Shown in pieces: positions 23,916-33,037 of a DNA stretch of 64,000 nucleotides (positions within the stretch are counted from its first letter, which is position 1; each line of letters starts with the position of its first letter). The DNA is from UBA7672 sp963738625 (GTDB lineage: Bacteria; Pseudomonadota; Alphaproteobacteria; Caulobacterales; Hyphomonadaceae), in the NCBI GenBank assembly GCA_963738625.1, contig CAVTXH010000003.1, positions 744,001 to 808,000 of the forward strand. Reading direction: 5' to 3'. The position numbers were made by a program, and so were the translations under genes. The notes beneath the pieces were generated by a model. That model saw only the letters and a list, made by a program, of their open reading frames with translations, was not told the DNA's origin and searched no databases.

Positions 23916-26210
23916 CTAAATCTTCACGCCGAAGTCAGCGGCGATACTTAACATTGCGTTACGTACCGACCCGTCTCCGGCGTCCAGGGCCTTCTGCACG
24001 CGCGGCGCCAGGATCGATGCGTCAACGGAACGCACGATCAGCTTGATCGGCGCGATGCGCGCCGCCTGCATCGACAGCCGCCGATAGCCCAAAGCAATCA
24101 GGGCCAGCGCCTCCAGCGGCCGCCCGGCCGCCTCCCCGCATACGGTGATCGGCAGGTCCGCCTCGTCCGCCCTCTGCCGCATGCGCTGAAGCAGGCGCAT
24201 CGCAGGCCGGCTGAGGATGTCGTAGCGTCCGGTAAGCCGGGCATTGTCCCGATCTGCTGCAAAGAAGAATTGCATCAGGTCGTTCGTTCCGACCGAGAGA
24301 AAATCCGCCTTGCCCTTCAGCTGGTCGATAGAGAACGCCAGCGAGGGCGTCTCCACCATGGCGCCGACATAAAGCCGGTCCGGCAGGTCGCGGCCGAACT
24401 TGATCGCCCATTCCATTTCGCTGTCGAGAAGACGCCTTGCCGCCTCGAACTCCTCGACGGTCGCCACCATTGGGAACATCAGCCGCAGCTCCCTGCGCCG
24501 CGACGCCCGGATCAGAGCGCGCAGCTGCCGCCTGAAGAAATACGGGTGATCCAGCGCCATCCGCAGCGCCCGCCAGCCCAGCGCGGGGTTCTCCTCCCGC
24601 TCCCGGCGACCCATGAACGGCGCGATCTTGTCGCCTCCCAGGTCGATGGTGCGGAACACCACCGGCCGGTCGCCCGCCCGCTCGATGACGGACTTGTAGA
24701 AGGTCGCCTGCTCGTCCAGGCCCGGCATCGTCTCCGACGCCATGAACTGGAATTCGGTGCGGAACAGCCCCACCCCCTTGGCCCCCACCTCGTCCAGGTG
24801 ATCGAGATCGAACGACAGCCCGGCATTGATCAGGAGGTCGACTTCCTGCCCGTCCGTCGTCACCGCCGGCTTGTCGCGCAACAGCGAGAGTTCGGCTTGC
24901 CGCTGGTCCGACAGCGCCATCCGCGCCTGGAAATTGGCGATGATCGCAACTTCGGGGCGGATGTGGACCACCCCGGCCTCGCCGTCGACGATCACCGTGT
25001 CGCCATCTTCCGCCCGCGTCACCAGTCCGGTAAGCCCGCCCACCGCCGGCACGCCGATGGCCCGCGCGACGATCGCCGCGTGCGATCCGGCGCCGGCTTC
25101 CTCGAGGAGGATCGCGGCAAGATCCGAGTCGCGATATTCCAGCAGTTCGGCCGGTCCGATCCGGCTCGCGACCAGCACCGACCCGGGCGGCGCGTCGCGC
25201 CCGCCGCCATCATTGCCGTTGAGCATCCGCAACAGCCGGTTTTCGAGATCCTCTAGATCGTGCAGCCGCTCCCGCAGCAGGGAGTCCCGCGCGCTCTCCA
25301 ACCGCGCCCTGTGCTCGCGCCGCACCCGGTCGACCGCCGCTTCCGCCGACAGGCCGGTGCGCACCGCCTCGACCAGCCGCGCCTCCCAGCTCGGATCGTG
25401 CGCAAACAGCCGGTAGGTCTCCAGCACGTCCCGGCTCTCGCCGAACAGCACCGGGCCCGCCCGCGTCAGCATCGCATCGATCGACGCCCGCAGACCCTCC
25501 AGCGCATCGTTCAGCCGGCGCTCTTCCTCTTCTGCATCCGCCGCGAACAGCCGCGCCGGCGGCACGACGGGATCGTAGAGAAACACCTTCCCCGTCGCCA
25601 AGCCCTCGTTCAGCGTCCGGCCATGCAGCTCCACCGGCCGCGTCTGGCGCAGCCCGGCGCTGAACTGGTCCGCCGCCGCCGCCACCAGCTCCGCCAGCAC
25701 CATGGCGATAGTCTGCAGCGCCTCGGCTTCCTCGTCGTCATAGACCCGCTCGGTCGAGTTCTGCACAACCAGCACGCCCAAGACGCGCCCGCCCCTCAGG
25801 ATCGGCACGCCCAGGAAGGAATGGAACGGGTCTTCCCCCGTCTCCGGCCTGTAGGAGAAGCGCGGGTGCGAAAACGCATCCGTCAGCCGCAGCGGCCGCG
25901 CCGTCGCCGACACCAGGCCGACGAGGCCTTCATTCTCGCCCATCCGCGTCCGGCCCACGGCTTCCGGCCGCAGGCCCTTGGTCGCCACCAGCAGCAGCGA
26001 CTGGTCCTCGGTGCGCAGGTAGATCGAGCATACGTCGGCAACCATCGTGTTGCCGATCAGCTCGACGACGCGCTCCAGCCGCTTGGGATCCTGCGCCTGG
26101 TTGGCCATCAGCGCGCGCAGCCGCGACAGCAACAGCTTCGCCCCCGCCCCACCCGTAGGCGGGCGCGGGGCGGATCCGCCCTTGTCACCGGTTTTGCCGC
26201 GATCGCTCAC
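23916..26210 (-). CDS. ptsP: PEP-protein phosphotransferase PtsP (EI-Ntr)
   Basis: This is the first enzyme of the nitrogen-related phosphotransfer system, moving phosphate from PEP to NPr. The 764-aa protein has an N-terminal GAF domain (about 41-175, with SIYLRTEDQSLLLVATKGL), then the EI N-domain. The phospho-His is His377 in EEAGAGSHAAIVARAIGVPA. The PEP-binding TIM barrel includes LFRTEFQFM, FRTIDLGGDK and SVGTNDLMQFF. The GAF domain is where glutamine is sensed in relatives. It lies 58 bp downstream of lysC, a common alphaproteobacterial pair. Confidence 0.96.
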   Translation of the reverse strand: MSDRGKTGDKGGSAPRPPTGGAGAKLLLSRLRALMANQAQDPKRLERVVELIGNTMVADVCSIYLRTEDQSLLLVATKGLRPEAVGRTRMGENEGLVGLVSATARPLRLTDAFSHPRFSYRPETGEDPFHSFLGVPILRGGRVLGVLVVQNSTERVYDDEEAEALQTIAMVLAELVAAAADQFSAGLRQTRPVELHGRTLNEGLATGKVFLYDPVVPPARLFAADAEEEERRLNDALEGLRASIDAMLTRAGPVLFGESRDVLETYRLFAHDPSWEARLVEAVRTGLSAEAAVDRVRREHRARLESARDSLLRERLHDLEDLENRLLRMLNGNDGGGRDAPPGSVLVASRIGPAELLEYRDSDLAAILLEEAGAGSHAAIVARAIGVPAVGGLTGLVTRAEDGDTVIVDGEAGVVHIRPEVAIIANFQARMALSDQRQAELSLLRDKPAVTTDGQEVDLLINAGLSFDLDHLDEVGAKGVGLFRTEFQFMASETMPGLDEQATFYKSVIERAGDRPVVFRTIDLGGDKIAPFMGRREREENPALGWRALRMALDHPYFFRRQLRALIRASRRRELRLMFPMVATVEEFEAARRLLDSEMEWAIKFGRDLPDRLYVGAMVETPSLAFSIDQLKGKADFLSVGTNDLMQFFFAADRDNARLTGRYDILSRPAMRLLQRMRQRADEADLPITVCGEAAGRPLEALALIALGYRRLSMQAARIAPIKLIVRSVDASILAPRVQKALDAGDGSVRNAMLSIAADFGVKI

Positions 26211-26268
26211 TTGAGCTCCAGTTCAGGGCCTCCCAGAGGCCCCCCGGAAAAAAGTCCCTAGTCCACCC

Positions 26269-27519
26269 TCAGTCGGCGTCGAGCCCATAGGCGGTGTGGA
26301 GGGCGCGTACCGCAAGCTCGGTATAGGATGCATCGATCAGCACCGAAATCTTGATCTCCGAGGTCGAAATGACCTGGATGTTGATGCCCTTGTCCGACAA
26401 CGCCTGAAACATGGTCTTCGCGACGCCTGCATGGCTGCGCATGCCGACGCCGATCACAGATACCTTTGCGACGTCGCGGCCGACGGTCAGGCTCTCATAG
26501 CCGATCTTGCCTGCCTGCTTTTCGATCACCTGCTTGGCGTGCGGCGCATCGCGGTCGGGACAGGTGAACACGATGTTCTGCCGGCCTTCCGTCTTGGCGG
26601 ATGCCTGCACGATCATGTCGACGTTGACGCCCGCATCGGCCAGCGCGCCGAAGATGGCGGCGGCGACGCCGGGATGGTCCTCGACGCCGATCAAGGTGAA
26701 CTTGGCTTCGTCCCGGGAATAGGCGACGCCGCTGACAACCTGCTTTTCCACGATCTGTTCCTCATCGCACACAAGCGTACCGGTATTGGGTTTGGGCGCC
26801 GCGCCCTCGAAACTGGACAACACGCGCACCGGCACGCGATGGTTCATTGCGAGCTCGACCGAACGCGTCTGCAGCACCTTCGCGCCGAGCGAGGCCAGCT
26901 CCAGCATCTCCTCGTAGGAAATCTTCTCCAGCCGCCGCGCCTTCGACGTTATGCGCGGGTCGGTCGTGTAGACGCCATCGACGTCCGTATAGATATCGCA
27001 TTGCGAAGCTTTCAAGGCGGCGGCCACGGCGACCGCTGATGTGTCCGATCCGCCCCGGCCCAGCGTCGAGACCCGGCCGTTCTCGTCCACGCCCTGGAAG
27101 CCGGCCACCACTGCGATCTCGCCGCTATCGACCGAGCGGATGAACTCCGGGTTCTCGCATCCCGTGATGCGCGCCTTGCCGTGCGCCTCGTCGGTCTTGA
27201 GCTGCAGCTGCCAGCCGAGCCAGCTCCGGGCCTTCAGCCCCTTGCGCCGAAGGGCAAGCGCCAGAAGCCCCGCCGTCACCTGCTCTCCGGAAGCGACCAC
27301 CACGTCGTACTCGTCGTCGAACTCGGCCCCGTGCAGGTCTGGTCCCGCCGCGCCCTTGGCCCATTCGACAAGCTGGTTGGTCGTCCCCGACATGGCGGAG
27401 ACCACGACGGCAAGCCCCTGCGCCTCGGCCTTTCGCGCCGCGACGATGTCCGCGACGTGCGCAATGCGCTCGAGGTTGGCGACGGACGTTCCGCCGAATT
27501 TCAGCACCAGGCGAGTCAT
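26269..27519 (-). CDS. lysC: Aspartate kinase
   Basis: Aspartokinase phosphorylates aspartate at the head of lysine, threonine and methionine synthesis. The 416-aa protein is the monofunctional type: the N-terminal kinase domain starts KFGGTSVAN and includes GRGGSDTSAVA and YTDVDGVYTTDPR. Two C-terminal ACT domains (from about 265) include VNVDMIVQ and INIQVISTSEIKIS, the lysine/threonine effector sites. It is the first gene before ptsP, and is divergent from ubiG with a 202-bp promoter region between them. Confidence 0.97.
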   Translation of the reverse strand: MTRLVLKFGGTSVANLERIAHVADIVAARKAEAQGLAVVVSAMSGTTNQLVEWAKGAAGPDLHGAEFDDEYDVVVASGEQVTAGLLALALRRKGLKARSWLGWQLQLKTDEAHGKARITGCENPEFIRSVDSGEIAVVAGFQGVDENGRVSTLGRGGSDTSAVAVAAALKASQCDIYTDVDGVYTTDPRITSKARRLEKISYEEMLELASLGAKVLQTRSVELAMNHRVPVRVLSSFEGAAPKPNTGTLVCDEEQIVEKQVVSGVAYSRDEAKFTLIGVEDHPGVAAAIFGALADAGVNVDMIVQASAKTEGRQNIVFTCPDRDAPHAKQVIEKQAGKIGYESLTVGRDVAKVSVIGVGMRSHAGVAKTMFQALSDKGINIQVISTSEIKISVLIDASYTELAVRALHTAYGLDAD

Positions 27520-27721
27520 GGAGTTGGGCGCACCCTGCTAATAACCATCCGACCGGCAGGAACCGTGCGCCATCCCTCCGGACGCAGCGCATTGACCTCC
27601 CATCCCCGGCGACCGACATGTCTAGAGCCGGGAGGGTCAAAGCGGAACCGCTTTTGCCTTACCAGTCCGGGCCCAGCCCCCGCCGGGTCCGGCCGGCAGA
27701 CGCATTAAGCAAAGTATCCCG

Positions 27722-28510
27722 ATGGGCAAGACCCTTCTTCGCGACGAGACCATTCCTGAAGCGCCAAGCGTCGATCCCGCCGAGATCGACAAGTTCAGGG
27801 CCATGGCCGCCGACTGGTGGTCTCCTACCGGCAAATTCGCCCCCCTGCACAAGTTCAATCCGGTACGGCTGACCTTCATCCGCGACACTGCCGTGTCTCA
27901 CTTTGGCCTCGACCCGATCGCCCGGAAGCCGCTGGAAGGCCTGCGTTTGCTGGACGCCGGCTGCGGCGGCGGGCTGGTTACCGAGCCCATGGCCCGGCTG
28001 GGCGCCCATGCGGTGGGGGTCGATGCTGGCGATTCCAACATCAAGGCGGCGATGGTTCACGCCGACGCCCTTCAGGTCGACGTCGACTATCGCGTGGGCA
28101 CGGTGGAAGGGCTGATCGCCGCAGGCGAGAAGCCCTTCGACATCGTTCTCGCCCTGGAGGTGGTCGAGCACGTCGCCGACCCGGCGCAATTCCTCGCAGA
28201 CTGCGCCCGACTCCTCGGCCCGGGCGGGCTGATGATCGTTGCGACGCTCAACCGGACGGCGAAAGCCTTCGCCCTCGCCGTCGTGGGAGCGGAGCACGTG
28301 CTGCGCTGGCTTCCGGTCGGGACGCACGACTGGTCGAAATTCGTGACGCCGGAGGAAGCCCGCTCGGCCCTTGTTGGCGCGGGGCTTGAAGTGGAGCCTC
28401 CTGTCGGCGTCTCATTCTCGCCGCTTTCGGGCCGCTGGACTTTGGGTACGGACGCATCGGTTAACTACATGCTGGTCGCCAAGAGGCCCAAAGAGGCCCC
28501 TGGCTCGTGA
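27722..28510 (+). CDS. ubiG: Ubiquinone biosynthesis O-methyltransferase
   Basis: UbiG carries out both O-methylations of ubiquinone synthesis with SAM. The 262-aa protein has WWSPTGKFAPLHKFNPVRL, a UbiG signature that includes the membrane-associating region. The SAM-binding motif I is LLDAGCGGGLVTEPMARLGA, followed by ALEVVEHV and TLNRT. The C-terminus has DWSKFVTPEE. Together with coq7 it gives two ubiquinone genes in this window. The next gene begins 15 bp later, likely in one operon. Confidence 0.95.
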   Translation: MGKTLLRDETIPEAPSVDPAEIDKFRAMAADWWSPTGKFAPLHKFNPVRLTFIRDTAVSHFGLDPIARKPLEGLRLLDAGCGGGLVTEPMARLGAHAVGVDAGDSNIKAAMVHADALQVDVDYRVGTVEGLIAAGEKPFDIVLALEVVEHVADPAQFLADCARLLGPGGLMIVATLNRTAKAFALAVVGAEHVLRWLPVGTHDWSKFVTPEEARSALVGAGLEVEPPVGVSFSPLSGRWTLGTDASVNYMLVAKRPKEAPGS

Positions 28511-28525
28511 TGGGTCTTGGGAGTG

Positions 28526-29323
28526 ATGCAGAGCCGCAGCCGCATCCTGATCGATGATCTAGAAGGCACGCCCGCCGCGCGCCAGGCGCCGCATGCCGGC
28601 CCGGCCATGCCGCAGGTCGGCGAGCGCGAAGACTGGCTGAAGCGCTACAACGCTCCCCCGGCGCCGGTCACCTTCCCGGACGAGGATCCCTACAGCCCCG
28701 CCTACGTGCGTCTCGACCTCGACGAGACGCCGGGCAGCATCCTTCACTTCTGGTTCGACTATTCAGCTGATCGCGCCTCGAGCCTGCAGGATCGCATCCC
28801 GCTCTGGTTCGGCGGCGATTTCGAGCTCGATCGCATGATCGCTGCGCGCTTCACCGCGATCGTTGCGAAGCTCGCCTCGGGCGAAGCCCTCCGCTGGGCG
28901 GCGCAGGGCCCGCGCGAACGCCTCGCCGCCATCATCGCGCTTGACCAGTTCAGCCGCCAGATTTTCCGCGGCTCGCCCGCCGCCTTCGAGAACGACGCGC
29001 TGGCGCTGATGCTCGCCCGCGAAGGCATTCGCCGCGAGGAAGACCTTGTCCTCAAGCCCGCCGAGCGCTGGTTCTTCTACATGCCGCTGGAGCACTCGGA
29101 ATCGTCCACCGACCAGCGCCGCAGCGTCGAGAGGTTCTCGGAACTCCTCACCCTCGCCACGCCCGAACTCCGCCCTCACCTTGCGACCGCCTACGACTAC
29201 GCCAAGCGCCATGCCCGGGTCATCGCCAAGTTCGGCCGCTTCCCCCACCGCAACGACATCCTCGGCCGCACGACCACATCTGCGGAAAAGGCGTTCCTCA
29301 AGAGAACCGCTGGCGGATTCTGA
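28526..29323 (+). CDS. DUF924 family protein
   Basis: A 265-aa protein whose C-terminal 190 residues are a complete DUF924 domain: ILHFWFDYSADRASS, then ALDQFSRQIFRGSPAAFEND, then FFYMPLEHSESSTDQ and KFGRFPHRNDILGR. The domain is all-helical (TPR-like) and its biochemical role is unknown. The N-terminal 75 residues are Pro/Ala-rich and poorly ordered. Start choice is uncertain: ATG 28526 follows a close GGGAG, and a TTG at 28517 is possible. It probably shares a transcript with ubiG. Confidence 0.85.
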   Translation: MQSRSRILIDDLEGTPAARQAPHAGPAMPQVGEREDWLKRYNAPPAPVTFPDEDPYSPAYVRLDLDETPGSILHFWFDYSADRASSLQDRIPLWFGGDFELDRMIAARFTAIVAKLASGEALRWAAQGPRERLAAIIALDQFSRQIFRGSPAAFENDALALMLAREGIRREEDLVLKPAERWFFYMPLEHSESSTDQRRSVERFSELLTLATPELRPHLATAYDYAKRHARVIAKFGRFPHRNDILGRTTTSAEKAFLKRTAGGF

Positions 29324-29453
29324 GTTTAGTTTCCTTGAAAAACTCCGGCCCAGGAAATCGACGCCCGGGCCTTGAGCCAGAAGAAGCGAATACCTTTCTT
29401 TGAACCATCCAAGGGCCCGCAACGCACGGGCTCATCAGAGAAAGAACCTCCCC

Positions 29454-29579
29454 ATGCTCAAATTCCTCCTCGCCTCGGCATCGATCGCCATCGCCATCGG
29501 CTTCTTCGCCGGCCTCGCCTACCTCGCCCACGACGGCGGCGCCACGCCCTACCAGGGCGCCGAGTTCTCAGGCATCTAG
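29454..29579 (+). CDS. Small exported or membrane-anchored protein (41 aa)
   Basis: A short frame from ATG 29454 to TAG 29577-29579 encodes MLKFLLASASIAIAIGFFAG followed by LAYLAHDGGATPYQGAEFSGI. Almost every codon ends in C or G, as in strongly coding genes here. An N-terminal hydrophobic helix is followed by a short polar tail, so it is either a membrane-anchored peptide or a small secreted protein. The ribosome-binding site is weak (AGAAAG). No family is recognised. The repeat-rich gap starts just after it. Confidence 0.55.
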   Translation: MLKFLLASASIAIAIGFFAGLAYLAHDGGATPYQGAEFSGI

Positions 29580-29605
29580 ACCCCGCCGCAGCCCCCTCCC
29601 TCGTT

Positions 29606-29932
29606 CAAGCAACACCCCCCGCTGTCATCCCGGGCGGAGCGAAGCGCATCCAACGCTGTCATTCCGGCCGGAAGCGCGTCAGCGCTGAAGAGCCGGAACC
29701 GTGAGTAGCGGTCCGCGAAGCGGACGGATCGGCCCGAGCCATTGCGAAGGGCGGGGATCGATCCGAGCGGCGAACGCCCGGAGCGACAGCGAAGGGCCGG
29801 AGAGCAACACCCCCCGCTGTCATCCCGGCCGGAGCGCAGCGGAGAGCCGGGACCCATCCCTCGACAACGGGACTCGCAGACCCATGGGTCCCGGCTCTTC
29901 AGCGCTCACGCGCTTCCGGCCGGGATGACAGC
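29606..29932. repeat. Mosaic of dispersed-type direct and inverted repeats
   Basis: A 25-bp direct repeat (GCAACACCCCCCGCTGTCAT plus CCCGG) occurs at 29609-29633 and 29804-29828. A 42-bp segment at 29654-29695, starting GCTGTCATTCCGGCCGGAAG, recurs inverted at 29891-29932 with two mismatches. A third partial copy at 29816-29858 forms a palindrome with 29884-29932 (GCTGTCATCCCGGCCGG against its complement). The bases between (about 29700-29800) hold short GC-rich inverted pieces and no gene. Such units are typical of intergenic palindromic repeats scattered in alphaproteobacterial genomes. Confidence 0.8.
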
Positions 29933-30066
29933 GTCGGGACTTGCATCGCCGTCCGACACCATCCGGGACACAATCTCGAAATCTTCCCAGCAAATTCAGA
30001 GCTCGAAGAAAAATCTCCAGGAAAGTTATCCTACACTTTCAGACCTGAGCGATAATCCCCTCATCG

Positions 30067-30610
30067 CCTCCGCATGGAGGGCAGTCGTACGCTGTTCAGC
30101 GACGCAGGGGCGATGCGATCGAGCGTGAGAAGTTCCGGACGAACGCGGCGTGAAGCGCCGCCAAGCCTGGGAGATGAACCTTCTGGTTCTTGGGCCTTCT
30201 GGCCCGAAGCCAGAGCTGAGTGTCGCCGGGACCATGGGACGATGAACAGCCCAATGGCCTGCACGCCGCCGGCGACCTATGCCAGGGGAGTGAACACAGC
30301 TCCCTGTGCACGGGCTGGCGCACAACGGTCGCTGGGGGTCGACGCATTCGTCGACGGATGACGCGTTTTCCTTTGACTACCGGTAGCGCTGGGCAACCAG
30401 CGTCGCCCAAATCACGCGGGGCATCCCGCGTCCCCACGCCCTCCACCTCACGGAGGCGCACCGCATCCCGCAGGACGGCTAAGCCGGTCCGAACGAGAGC
30501 GTGCGCCTGAGAGCGGGAGCGCCAGGGTGAGACGCGCAGCGTCGAACGCCTGGCCAAGCCTCACCGCGAGTACGACGCATGTGGAGACACCAAACCGGGC
30601 AGGCGCCCGG
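30067..30610 (+). other. Dense array of perfect hairpins: candidate structured RNA or unknown repeat element
   Basis: No convincing gene lies here, but at least twelve short perfect stem-loops follow one another. Examples are GCGGCG/CGCCGC (30145-30161) and GAACC/GGTTC (30176-30189) next to GGGCC/GGCCC (30192-30205), both with TTCT loops. GTCGCCGG/CCGGCGAC (30222-30229 with 30269-30276) encloses CCATGGG/CCCAATGG. GTCGACG/CGTCGAC lies at 30338-30355, CGCTGG-GCAA-CCAGCG at 30387-30402 (a GNRA-type loop) and ACGCGGG/CCCGCGT at 30414-30431. GACGC/GCGTC (30531-30543) and CCGGGC/GCCCGG (30595-30610) end the series. The GNRA loop favours the plus strand. Frames crossing the region on either strand are Arg/Pro-rich and look non-coding. 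It may be a non-coding RNA or a mobile repeat; only comparison can decide. Confidence 0.5.
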
Positions 30611-30655
30611 CGCTCCTCAACGCGAGACCGATGTTTGAAATCGCTTACCGCAGGC

Positions 30656-33016
30656 TCACGCCCTGCCGATAAGCTTCAGCCACTCGTCCTCGCTCAGCAC
30701 CTTCACGCCGTGCTTCTGCGCATCGGCCAGCTTCGATCCCGCGCCGGGGCCAGCGACCACCAGGTCGGTCTTCGCCGAGACCGAGCCCGAAACCTTGGCG
30801 CCGAGCGCAATGGCCTGCGCCTTCGCCTCGTCGCGGGTCATCTTCTCCAGCGAGCCGGTGAACACCACGGTCTTGCCGGCGACCTTGCTGCCCGTCGTGT
30901 CGGCGATCTCGTAGGGCTGAATCGCGACCTTCTGCAACAGCGCCTTCAGCACGTCGCGGTTGTGCTTTTCATGGAAGAAATCCACCAGCGCCTCCGCAGC
31001 GACCGCGCCAAGACCGTTGATCGAGGCGAGCGCGATAAGGTCCTCCCCGGGCCTGCCTTTCGCTGCGGACTGGATCTCCTTGCGGAAAGCCGGCCAGTCG
31101 CCGTATTCCTTCGCAAGCGCGGCGCGGCTGGTCCTGTTGAGACCTTCGACAGTGGCAAGCGCGCCCTCGAGACTGCCGTCCAGCGAAGCGGCAGGCCTGG
31201 CCGGCAGGTCAGCCGCCTGGTCCAGCAGCTTGGCGAGCGCGCCGGGACCGACGCCTTCGACATTCTCGAGCCGCCGGTAGGCGTCGTTGGGACGCTGCGC
31301 GGCGGCGCGGGCGACGGCCTCCTGCAGCGCCTCGAACGTCCCGAAATGGCGGGCGACCAGCAGCGCGTTGGTCTCGCCGATATGGCGGATGCCGAGCGCG
31401 TTGATGAAGCGGTCGAGCGGCTGGGTGCGCGCCTTCTCGATCGCGTCGTAGAGCTTTTTGGCCGAGGTCTCGCCAAACCCCTCCCACTCCTCCAGCGGCG
31501 GCTTCCCCGCCTTCTTCAGCTGCGCCTCCAGCGTGAAGATGTGCTGCGGCGCCGTGATGACGCCCTCGGCGTGGAACAGCTCGATCTGCTTTGCGCCCAA
31601 CCCGTCGATATCGAATGCGCGGCGCGAGACGAAATACTTCAGGCGCTCGACTGCCTGCGCCGGACAAATGAGTCCGCCCGTGCAGCGCCGATCGACCTCT
31701 TCCTCGTCATCGCCGCTGCCGCGCACCGCTTCCGAGCCGCAGAACGGGCATGTGTGCGGAAAGACAAAAGCCGTCGCATCCTTCGGCCGCTTCTCTTCCA
31801 CCACCCGCACGATCTGCGGGATCACATCCCCCGCCCGCTGCACTATCACCCAGTCCTTCAGCTTCACGCCGAGCCGCGCAATCTCGTCCTCGTTGTGCAG
31901 CGTCGCGTTCGACACGATGACGCCGCCAACGGTGACAGGCTGCAGCCGCGCCACCGGCGCCAGCTTGCCGGTGCGGCCGACCTGGATGTCGATGCCGAGC
32001 AGCTGCGTCATCGCCTGCTGCGCGGGGAATTTGTGCGCGACCGCCCAACGTGGGCTTCGCGAGACAAACCCGAGCCGCTCCTGCCAATCCAGCCGGTCGA
32101 CCTTGTAGACGACGCCGTCGATGTCATATCCAAGCGAAGCTCGGCGCGCCTCGATATCGCGATACGCCTTCAGCAGGCCATCGACGCTTGTGGCGCGCGT
32201 CATCTCCGGGTTCACCGGCAGGCCCCAGCTGTCGAACTTCTTCACCGCCTCGGTCTGGGTTTTCGCAAACTCGCCCGACACGAAGCCCCAGGTGTAGGCG
32301 AAGAATTTCAGCGGCCGCGACCGCGTGATCTCGGGGTCCTTCTGGCGCAGGCTGCCGGCGGCGAAGTTGCGCGGATTTGCTGGAACCTTGCGCCCGGCCT
32401 CGGCTTCGGCTTCGCGCAGACGTTCGAAGTCGGACATCAGCATGTAGATCTCGCCGCGGACTTCGATGCGCTCCGGATGGCTCCTGCCTTTCAGTTTTTC
32501 CGGAACATCCCTCAGCGTGCGGACGTTGGCGGTGACATCTTCCCCCACGGCCCCGTCGCCGCGCGTCGCTGCCCGAACCAGCACGCCGTCCTGATACAGC
32601 AGCGAACAGGACAGCCCGTCGATCTTGGGCTCGGCCGTGATGGCGACTTCCTCGTCGGCCTTGAGATTGAGGAAGCGGCGGATGCGGGCGATCACATCGT
32701 CTACCTCCTCGTCGGAGAAGATGTTGTCGAGCGACAGCATGGGCTTGAGGTGTTTGACCTTGCCGAATGCTCCCGCCGGCGCGGCGCCCACCGACTCGCT
32801 CGGGCTGTCCTCGCGCTTCAGGTCCGGAAACTTCGCCTCGATCTCGCCCAGCCGCAGGCGCAGCTTGTCGTAATCGGCATCCGTCATTTCAGGCGCGTCG
32901 GCCTGGTAGTAGGCCGCATCCGCCGACCGGATCGCTTCGCCCAGCCGTTTCAGCTCAGCCTCGGCGGCGGATTTCGTGAGTTTGGAAACAGGCGTTGCTT
33001 GAGACTTGTCCGACAT
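30656..33016 (-). CDS. ligA: NAD-dependent DNA ligase
   Basis: LigA seals nicks in replication and repair using NAD+. The 786-aa protein has the Ia domain (YYQADAPEMTDADYDKL, NAD binding), the adenylated lysine Lys131 in AEPKIDGLS, the OB fold, a four-Cys zinc finger (HTCPFCGSEAVRG and RRCTGGLICPAQ), helix-hairpin-helix repeats and a C-terminal BRCT domain (KTVVFTGSLEKMTRDEAKA). It is longer than E. coli LigA (671 aa) because of inserts in the HhH region (about 600-680). It lies 21 bp after recN and is probably co-transcribed with it from the LexA-controlled promoter. Confidence 0.97.
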   Translation of the reverse strand: MSDKSQATPVSKLTKSAAEAELKRLGEAIRSADAAYYQADAPEMTDADYDKLRLRLGEIEAKFPDLKREDSPSESVGAAPAGAFGKVKHLKPMLSLDNIFSDEEVDDVIARIRRFLNLKADEEVAITAEPKIDGLSCSLLYQDGVLVRAATRGDGAVGEDVTANVRTLRDVPEKLKGRSHPERIEVRGEIYMLMSDFERLREAEAEAGRKVPANPRNFAAGSLRQKDPEITRSRPLKFFAYTWGFVSGEFAKTQTEAVKKFDSWGLPVNPEMTRATSVDGLLKAYRDIEARRASLGYDIDGVVYKVDRLDWQERLGFVSRSPRWAVAHKFPAQQAMTQLLGIDIQVGRTGKLAPVARLQPVTVGGVIVSNATLHNEDEIARLGVKLKDWVIVQRAGDVIPQIVRVVEEKRPKDATAFVFPHTCPFCGSEAVRGSGDDEEEVDRRCTGGLICPAQAVERLKYFVSRRAFDIDGLGAKQIELFHAEGVITAPQHIFTLEAQLKKAGKPPLEEWEGFGETSAKKLYDAIEKARTQPLDRFINALGIRHIGETNALLVARHFGTFEALQEAVARAAAQRPNDAYRRLENVEGVGPGALAKLLDQAADLPARPAASLDGSLEGALATVEGLNRTSRAALAKEYGDWPAFRKEIQSAAKGRPGEDLIALASINGLGAVAAEALVDFFHEKHNRDVLKALLQKVAIQPYEIADTTGSKVAGKTVVFTGSLEKMTRDEAKAQAIALGAKVSGSVSAKTDLVVAGPGAGSKLADAQKHGVKVLSEDEWLKLIGRA

Positions 33017-33037
33017 GCCCGATCTATAGAGCGGGCC

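Noticed and set aside
30096..30557. A 153-codon minus-strand frame over the hairpin-rich region
   Set aside because: It is Arg/Pro/Ser-rich, lacks a ribosome-binding site, and its codon pattern follows the hairpins rather than coding periodicity; equal-length frames exist on the plus strand.
29606..30610. A CRISPR array in the repeat-rich gap
   Set aside because: Repeats are few, differently spaced and inverted, and no regularly spaced direct repeat with unique spacers is seen; no cas genes are in the window.
30067..30610. RNase P RNA, 6S RNA or SRP RNA in the hairpin-rich gap
   Set aside because: None of the short conserved sequences I know for these RNAs (for example the RNase P core GAGGAAAGTC) could be found.
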